A stretch of 64,000 nucleotides of DNA from UBA964 sp031382085 (GTDB taxonomy: Bacteria; Pseudomonadota; Gammaproteobacteria; Steroidobacterales; Steroidobacteraceae). How positions within the stretch are numbered: the first letter of the stretch is position 1; each line of letters begins with the position of its first letter. The stretch lies in the NCBI GenBank assembly GCA_031382085.1, contig JANMYM010000015.1, positions 62,001 through 126,000 of the forward strand. The letters are read 5' to 3'. This document shows, in pieces, positions 60,338-64,000 of the stretch. Under the pieces are notes generated by a model. That model saw only the letters and a program-made list of their open reading frames with translations. It was not told the origin of the DNA and did not search any database. Both the position numbers and the translations under genes were made by a program.

Positions 60338-62323
60338 TTAGAGACGAAGGCCCGCTGCGTGGCCATCGGCCGTGGCAGCCAGCACGGACCGCGGCATCAG
60401 GCAGTCGCCGATACGGCTCACCTGCAGACCACGTTCAATCAGTGGCGCTTCGAGGGCCAGGCGTGGGCGGCGTGGGGTTGCGTACGTAAGCAACGCAACT
60501 TCGTCGACGCGGGTGCGGTCGCCGTTATAAATGTTGCGGCAGGCTATCTCCCCCTGCTCCCAGTTGGAGTCGGGATCAATTTCATGAAATGCCAGGATGC
60601 GAATCCGCAACTGATTGAAGCGCCGCCAGATTCTGAGCTGGGTCACCAGTGGCACCTCCTGCGCCAGGCGCTCGCGCGGCGTCACCACGACGACCTCATC
60701 GAAGCGGCCGGCGAAATGTTCCGCCGCTGCGTAGGTGCCTTCCGTCGCATCCATATCGAAGATCAGTGCGCGCCCGCCAATCCAGCCGGCCTGAACCGCT
60801 AACATGCGGACTGAATCGCGCAGGTCGACGATCGCACCGGAGGCGTGTAACTCCTGCGGCCAGGCGCGCGGCCAGGCGCAATCACTGCCGGTTGCCAGCA
60901 GCACCTGCTCCGGCTTGAGCGACACAATGTCGGAAACCGCCGCCCTGAATCCCAGCTCCAAGGTCACGCCGGCGCGTTTCGCGGCGAGCACCTGATAGTC
61001 GTAGATGCTCGACAGGTGCTCGCCACCCGGCAGCAGCGCATGCAGGCGAGTTGCACCGCCCGGCTCGACGCCCGAACCTAACACCGTGACCTTGTGACCG
61101 CGGGCCGCCGCAACCCAGGCGGCCTCGAGGCCGGCGATGCCGGCGCCGACCACGACGATGCGCTTCTGCTGTGGAGCCTTCGCCGGCCAGTAGTCCACTT
61201 CGTCGGGCTGTGCCACGCGCGGATTGTTGTCGCAGGCCAGCGGCTTGTTCTCGACGATCGTGCCCCAGCAGGTGTTGCAGGAGACACAATAACGGATCTG
61301 TGCCTCGCGGCCACTCCGGGCCTTGAGTGGCCAGGCCGGATCCGTGACCAGCGGGCGCCCTAACGCAATGAGGTCGGCATCGTCGCGCTGCAGGATGCCC
61401 TCGGCTTCCGCAGGGTCGGTGATCAGACCCAGGGCCATGACCGGTACGCCATGGCAGTGCGTCCGCAGCGCCCGCGTCAGCGGCACGAACGGTGCGCGCG
61501 GACCCGAGAGGTCGGGGATGTGCATGCCCAGGCTGTTAGCATGCGAGCCCCAGGCGAAGGCGACATAGTCGACGGTGCCGGGATCGACGAGGTACTCGGC
61601 GATCTTTGCGGCCTCGCACGGATCGATGCTGCCGGGTACGCCGTCATCCCCAGGCAGCTTGAGCCCGAGCAGAAATCGGTTTGAACACGCCGACCGGATT
61701 GCGCTAACGGTGTCGCGCACCAGCTTCATCCGGCAGGCGAAATCGCCGCCGTAGTCGTCCTCGCGTTCATTCGACCAGGACGACATGAATTGGTGAAAGA
61801 TATGCCCATGACCGCAGGACAATTCCACACCCGCAAAGCCGCAGCGCTCCAGGCGCGCAGCCGATTCGGCAAAGTCGGCGATGAGATTCTGAATCTCCGC
61901 TGTCGTGAGTGCGCGCGGAACCGTCCAGGACAGGTCGTCCGGCAAAGGCGACGGCCCTATGGCATCTGGCGTACGTCCCTTCTCGTGGCGTCCGCGACCG
62001 GGATCCTGGATCTGTCCTAACAAAAGGCAATCGTGCCGGCTCACCGCCTCCGCCCAGCGCTTCAGGCCGTCATTGCCCTCGTCGTCCCAGACCCGCACTT
62101 TGTGAGCTAACACCTGCGTGCGCGCGACGCTCAGGGACTCGCTGACGAGCACCGCGGCGCCGCCGGCGGCGCGATTAGCGTAGTACTGGATCAGGCGCGG
62201 TGTGACGCGCTGGCCAGCCGCCATGCGGGTGGTAATCGACGCGTGAATCACCCGGTTGCGCAACTGCAGGCGCCCTCGCTTGAAGGGCTGGAACAGCAAG
62301 GGATAGGGATTGGCCCCGGTCAT
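60338..62323 (-). CDS. Old Yellow Enzyme/2,4-dienoyl-CoA reductase-type flavoprotein (FMN-FeS-FAD)
   Basis: 661 residues from ATG 62323, 4 bases after the GST stop. (beta/alpha)8 FMN domain about 1-335 (LLFQPFKRGRLQLRNRVIHA, CGHGHIFHQFMS, LGRPLVTDPAWP); [4Fe-4S] cysteines in CVSCNTCWG near 344 and a further Cys in LACDNN; FAD/NAD(P) domain beginning VVVGAGIAGLEAAWVAAARG near 386. Family reduces 2,4-dienoyl-CoA, enones or demethylates amines (trimethylamine dehydrogenase type). The substrate is open; proximity to GST and VOC genes fits electrophile handling. Confidence 0.9.
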   Translation of the reverse strand: MTGANPYPLLFQPFKRGRLQLRNRVIHASITTRMAAGQRVTPRLIQYYANRAAGGAAVLVSESLSVARTQVLAHKVRVWDDEGNDGLKRWAEAVSRHDCLLLGQIQDPGRGRHEKGRTPDAIGPSPLPDDLSWTVPRALTTAEIQNLIADFAESAARLERCGFAGVELSCGHGHIFHQFMSSWSNEREDDYGGDFACRMKLVRDTVSAIRSACSNRFLLGLKLPGDDGVPGSIDPCEAAKIAEYLVDPGTVDYVAFAWGSHANSLGMHIPDLSGPRAPFVPLTRALRTHCHGVPVMALGLITDPAEAEGILQRDDADLIALGRPLVTDPAWPLKARSGREAQIRYCVSCNTCWGTIVENKPLACDNNPRVAQPDEVDYWPAKAPQQKRIVVVGAGIAGLEAAWVAAARGHKVTVLGSGVEPGGATRLHALLPGGEHLSSIYDYQVLAAKRAGVTLELGFRAAVSDIVSLKPEQVLLATGSDCAWPRAWPQELHASGAIVDLRDSVRMLAVQAGWIGGRALIFDMDATEGTYAAAEHFAGRFDEVVVVTPRERLAQEVPLVTQLRIWRRFNQLRIRILAFHEIDPDSNWEQGEIACRNIYNGDRTRVDEVALLTYATPRRPRLALEAPLIERGLQVSRIGDCLMPRSVLAATADGHAAGLRL

Positions 62324-62327
62324 TGTG

Positions 62328-63026
62328 TCAGCGCCTGCCCTGCTGCAATTGCTGCCGGCCAAAAAACGCTGCGCGCGTGGCCTTGTCAGGATTGCCGATC
62401 TTTTCGTCCGCCTTCAGCAAGCCAACGCCCCGCTGTACCGCCGGACGATTGGCGATTTTCTCGTACCATTTCCTGACCCTGGGAAACTCGTTGATCTCGA
62501 TCTTGTGAAGCCAGCGCACATGTACCCAGGGCCAGGTCGCCATGTCGGCAATGGAATAATCACCTGCGAGGAACGGCAGTTTGCGCAGACGCCGGTCCAT
62601 CACACCATAGAGTCGCAAAGTTTCGTTGCGGTAACGGTCGATGGCGTACGGAATCTTGCGCGGCGCGTAACCGAAGAAATGCCCGCACTGACCAAACATC
62701 GGGCCCACGCCGCCGACCTGGAAGAACAACCATTGCATGACGACAAAGCGCGCCGCCATTTCGCGTGGCATGAACTGCCCGCACTTTTCCGCCAGGTACT
62801 GCAGGATCGCGCCAGATTCGAAAATTGCGAACGGCTTACCGCCCGGGCCATCGCGATCGACAATGGCGGGGATCTTGTTATTCGGGTTGATCCTGAGAAA
62901 GCTCGGTTTGAACTGTTCGCCACGCAGAATATTGACGGGCTTGAGCCGATAGCCAAGGCCCGACTCTTCGAGCATGATCGCCACCTTGTGGCCGTTCGGT
63001 GTAGGCCAATAATAGAAATCGATCAT
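62328..63026 (-). CDS. Glutathione S-transferase (nu-class/YfcG-like)
   Basis: 232 residues. Thioredoxin-like N-domain with FYYWPTPNGHKVAIMLEE, NNKIPAIVD and the gamma-glutamyl binding ESGAILQYLAEK; all-helical C-domain. The Thr/Asn in TPNG match the nu-class active site, which works as a disulfide-bond reductase. Starts leftward, 38 bases from the divergent VOC gene. Confidence 0.9.
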   Translation of the reverse strand: MIDFYYWPTPNGHKVAIMLEESGLGYRLKPVNILRGEQFKPSFLRINPNNKIPAIVDRDGPGGKPFAIFESGAILQYLAEKCGQFMPREMAARFVVMQWLFFQVGGVGPMFGQCGHFFGYAPRKIPYAIDRYRNETLRLYGVMDRRLRKLPFLAGDYSIADMATWPWVHVRWLHKIEINEFPRVRKWYEKIANRPAVQRGVGLLKADEKIGNPDKATRAAFFGRQQLQQGRR

Positions 63027-63064
63027 CTTTGGGACGATAGCATAGGCCCAATCGGGAGAGAGAC

Positions 63065-63973
63065 ATGCTGAGCGCCATCATTGCCGTCACCCTGACCGCG
63101 CCTGACCTACACACGACCGAAGAAGCGTACACGCGCTTTCTGGAATACAGGCTGGTCGAACGCGGTGAAGTGTCACGCGACCTCGCTGCCGCCTGGGGCG
63201 CGCCACTGGCCGAGGGCCGCAAGTTTTCACTGCTGCAGAGTGCCAGCGGCGCTGAAGTGTATCTGCGCATCGTACAAAGCCCGTCGACGCCCGGCTACGA
63301 AGTCATGAAGACGCACGGCTGGAATGCCAACGAAATCCTCTGCCAGGACCCGGATACGCTGGCACTGCGCCTGGCCAACTCGCCGTTTCGCATCGTCGGT
63401 GCGCCACGGCCATTGGGCAGCAATTCGAAAGTGCGAGCCATGCAGGCCATTGGCCCGGCAGGTGAACTCGTATACCTGACGCGGATCCCGCCGGAAGGTG
63501 GCGTCGCGATCAAGACACCCGCGCAGTCCTTTGTCGATCGTACATTCATTGTCGTGTTAGGCGGACCCGACATGGCGGCCATGCGGGCGTTCTACGCCAA
63601 TCAAATGGGCATGAAGGTGACTGACCCGTATGCGTCACCCATCAACGTCATCAACGACGCCTGGAAATTGGCCGCCGACTACGCGACACCACTGGCTTTG
63701 GTTCTGCTCAGCCCAGGTTTTGCAGTCGAACTCGACCAGTATCCACAGGCCGCCACGCCGCGGCCTGTGCGCCCTGGCGATCTGCCACCGGGCATAGCGA
63801 TGATCAGTTTCGCGGCGACGGACCTCGATTCGAACACTTTGAACTGGCGCGTTCCGTTGACCGCCCGAAGGGGCGCGCCGTATGCAGGCCGGCGCAGCGG
63901 CATGTTGCAGGGCGCCGCCGGCGAATGGATTGAAGTGATCGACGCTGTAAAGCCTGCTAGGGCCGCAAACTGA
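63065..63973 (+). CDS. Double-VOC-domain protein, homologue of the 5475-6365 product
   Basis: 302 residues. First module AIIAVTLTAPDLHTTEEAYTRFLEY; second FIVVLGGPDMAAMRAFYANQMGM; end LQGAAGEWIEVIDAV. It aligns through its whole length with the protein at 5475-6365 (LANSPF, VRAMQ, FIVVLGGP, PPGIAMISF). GGGAGAGA precedes the ATG. Divergent from the GST and OYE genes, it may form with them a second detoxification or catabolic unit. The reading frame ends 27 bases before the window edge. Confidence 0.75.
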   Translation: MLSAIIAVTLTAPDLHTTEEAYTRFLEYRLVERGEVSRDLAAAWGAPLAEGRKFSLLQSASGAEVYLRIVQSPSTPGYEVMKTHGWNANEILCQDPDTLALRLANSPFRIVGAPRPLGSNSKVRAMQAIGPAGELVYLTRIPPEGGVAIKTPAQSFVDRTFIVVLGGPDMAAMRAFYANQMGMKVTDPYASPINVINDAWKLAADYATPLALVLLSPGFAVELDQYPQAATPRPVRPGDLPPGIAMISFAATDLDSNTLNWRVPLTARRGAPYAGRRSGMLQGAAGEWIEVIDAVKPARAAN

Positions 63974-64000
63974 AGTACCGGTTGATGTGCACACCGCGGG

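Overview
The window is high-GC (about 60%) DNA from what is probably a gammaproteobacterium. The main support is the conserved run fabD-fabG-acpP-fabF-pabB-pabC-mltG-tmk-holB-pilZ, plus a type II secretion block, Tat-exported molybdoenzyme-like protein and paired AddA/AddB-like nucleases. I cannot name the genus. No rRNA, tRNA or CRISPR array was seen.

Layout. (A) 1-17.8 kb is an accessory catabolic cluster built around a 120-bp divergent control region (8239-8358). Leftward run: CoA-transferase, cysteine hydrolase, two VOC (glyoxalase-fold) proteins, and a duplicated module of two class I methyltransferases flanked by two paralogous small proteins, most joined by ATGA-type overlaps. Rightward: HMG-CoA-lyase-like enzyme, HyuA/HyuB hydantoinase/oxoprolinase pair, a second cysteine hydrolase, a lone Tat lipoprotein of the isoquinoline oxidoreductase beta-subunit type, and an SLC13/DASS anion transporter. 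Together they look like uptake and stepwise hydrolysis of an amide/ureide-bearing acid through CoA intermediates; the substrate is unknown. (B) 17.9-26.3 kb is a patchwork island: ISNCY transposase fossil, Fic toxin-antitoxin remnant, a string of small VOC/SnoaL/DUF1579/DoxX genes, decayed gene copies, an IS3-family element, and a lower-GC KaiC-CheB pair. (C) 26.9-35.5 kb carries a CHASE4-PAS-GGDEF-EAL protein, a fatty acid hydroxylase, a TIR-like (DUF1863/ThsB type) protein divergent from an endonuclease/exonuclease/phosphatase protein, a FadJ-type beta-oxidation enzyme and a cyclic-nucleotide-binding/rhodanese protein.

(D) 35.5-44.2 kb is the core fatty-acid/folate/cell-wall block on the minus strand. 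(E) 44.3-49.9 kb is gspG-H-I-J-K-L-M-N on the plus strand, without gspC-F. (F) 49.9-56.8 kb holds a frameshifted small exported peptide, pirin, and the AddA/AddB-like pair, all translationally coupled. (G) 56.8-64 kb holds an AlaA-like aminotransferase, a His-tailed cupin, a small basic protein, a His-rich NicO-like membrane protein, an Old-Yellow-Enzyme/FeS/FAD reductase, a GST, and a VOC protein homologous to the one in region A.

Two cross-window patterns stand out. The word CTAAC/GTTAG occurs about 130 times (hand count), dominating all CTAA words and appearing in several codon phases and in ribosome binding sites. The double-VOC family occurs in both catabolic regions at opposite ends of the window.
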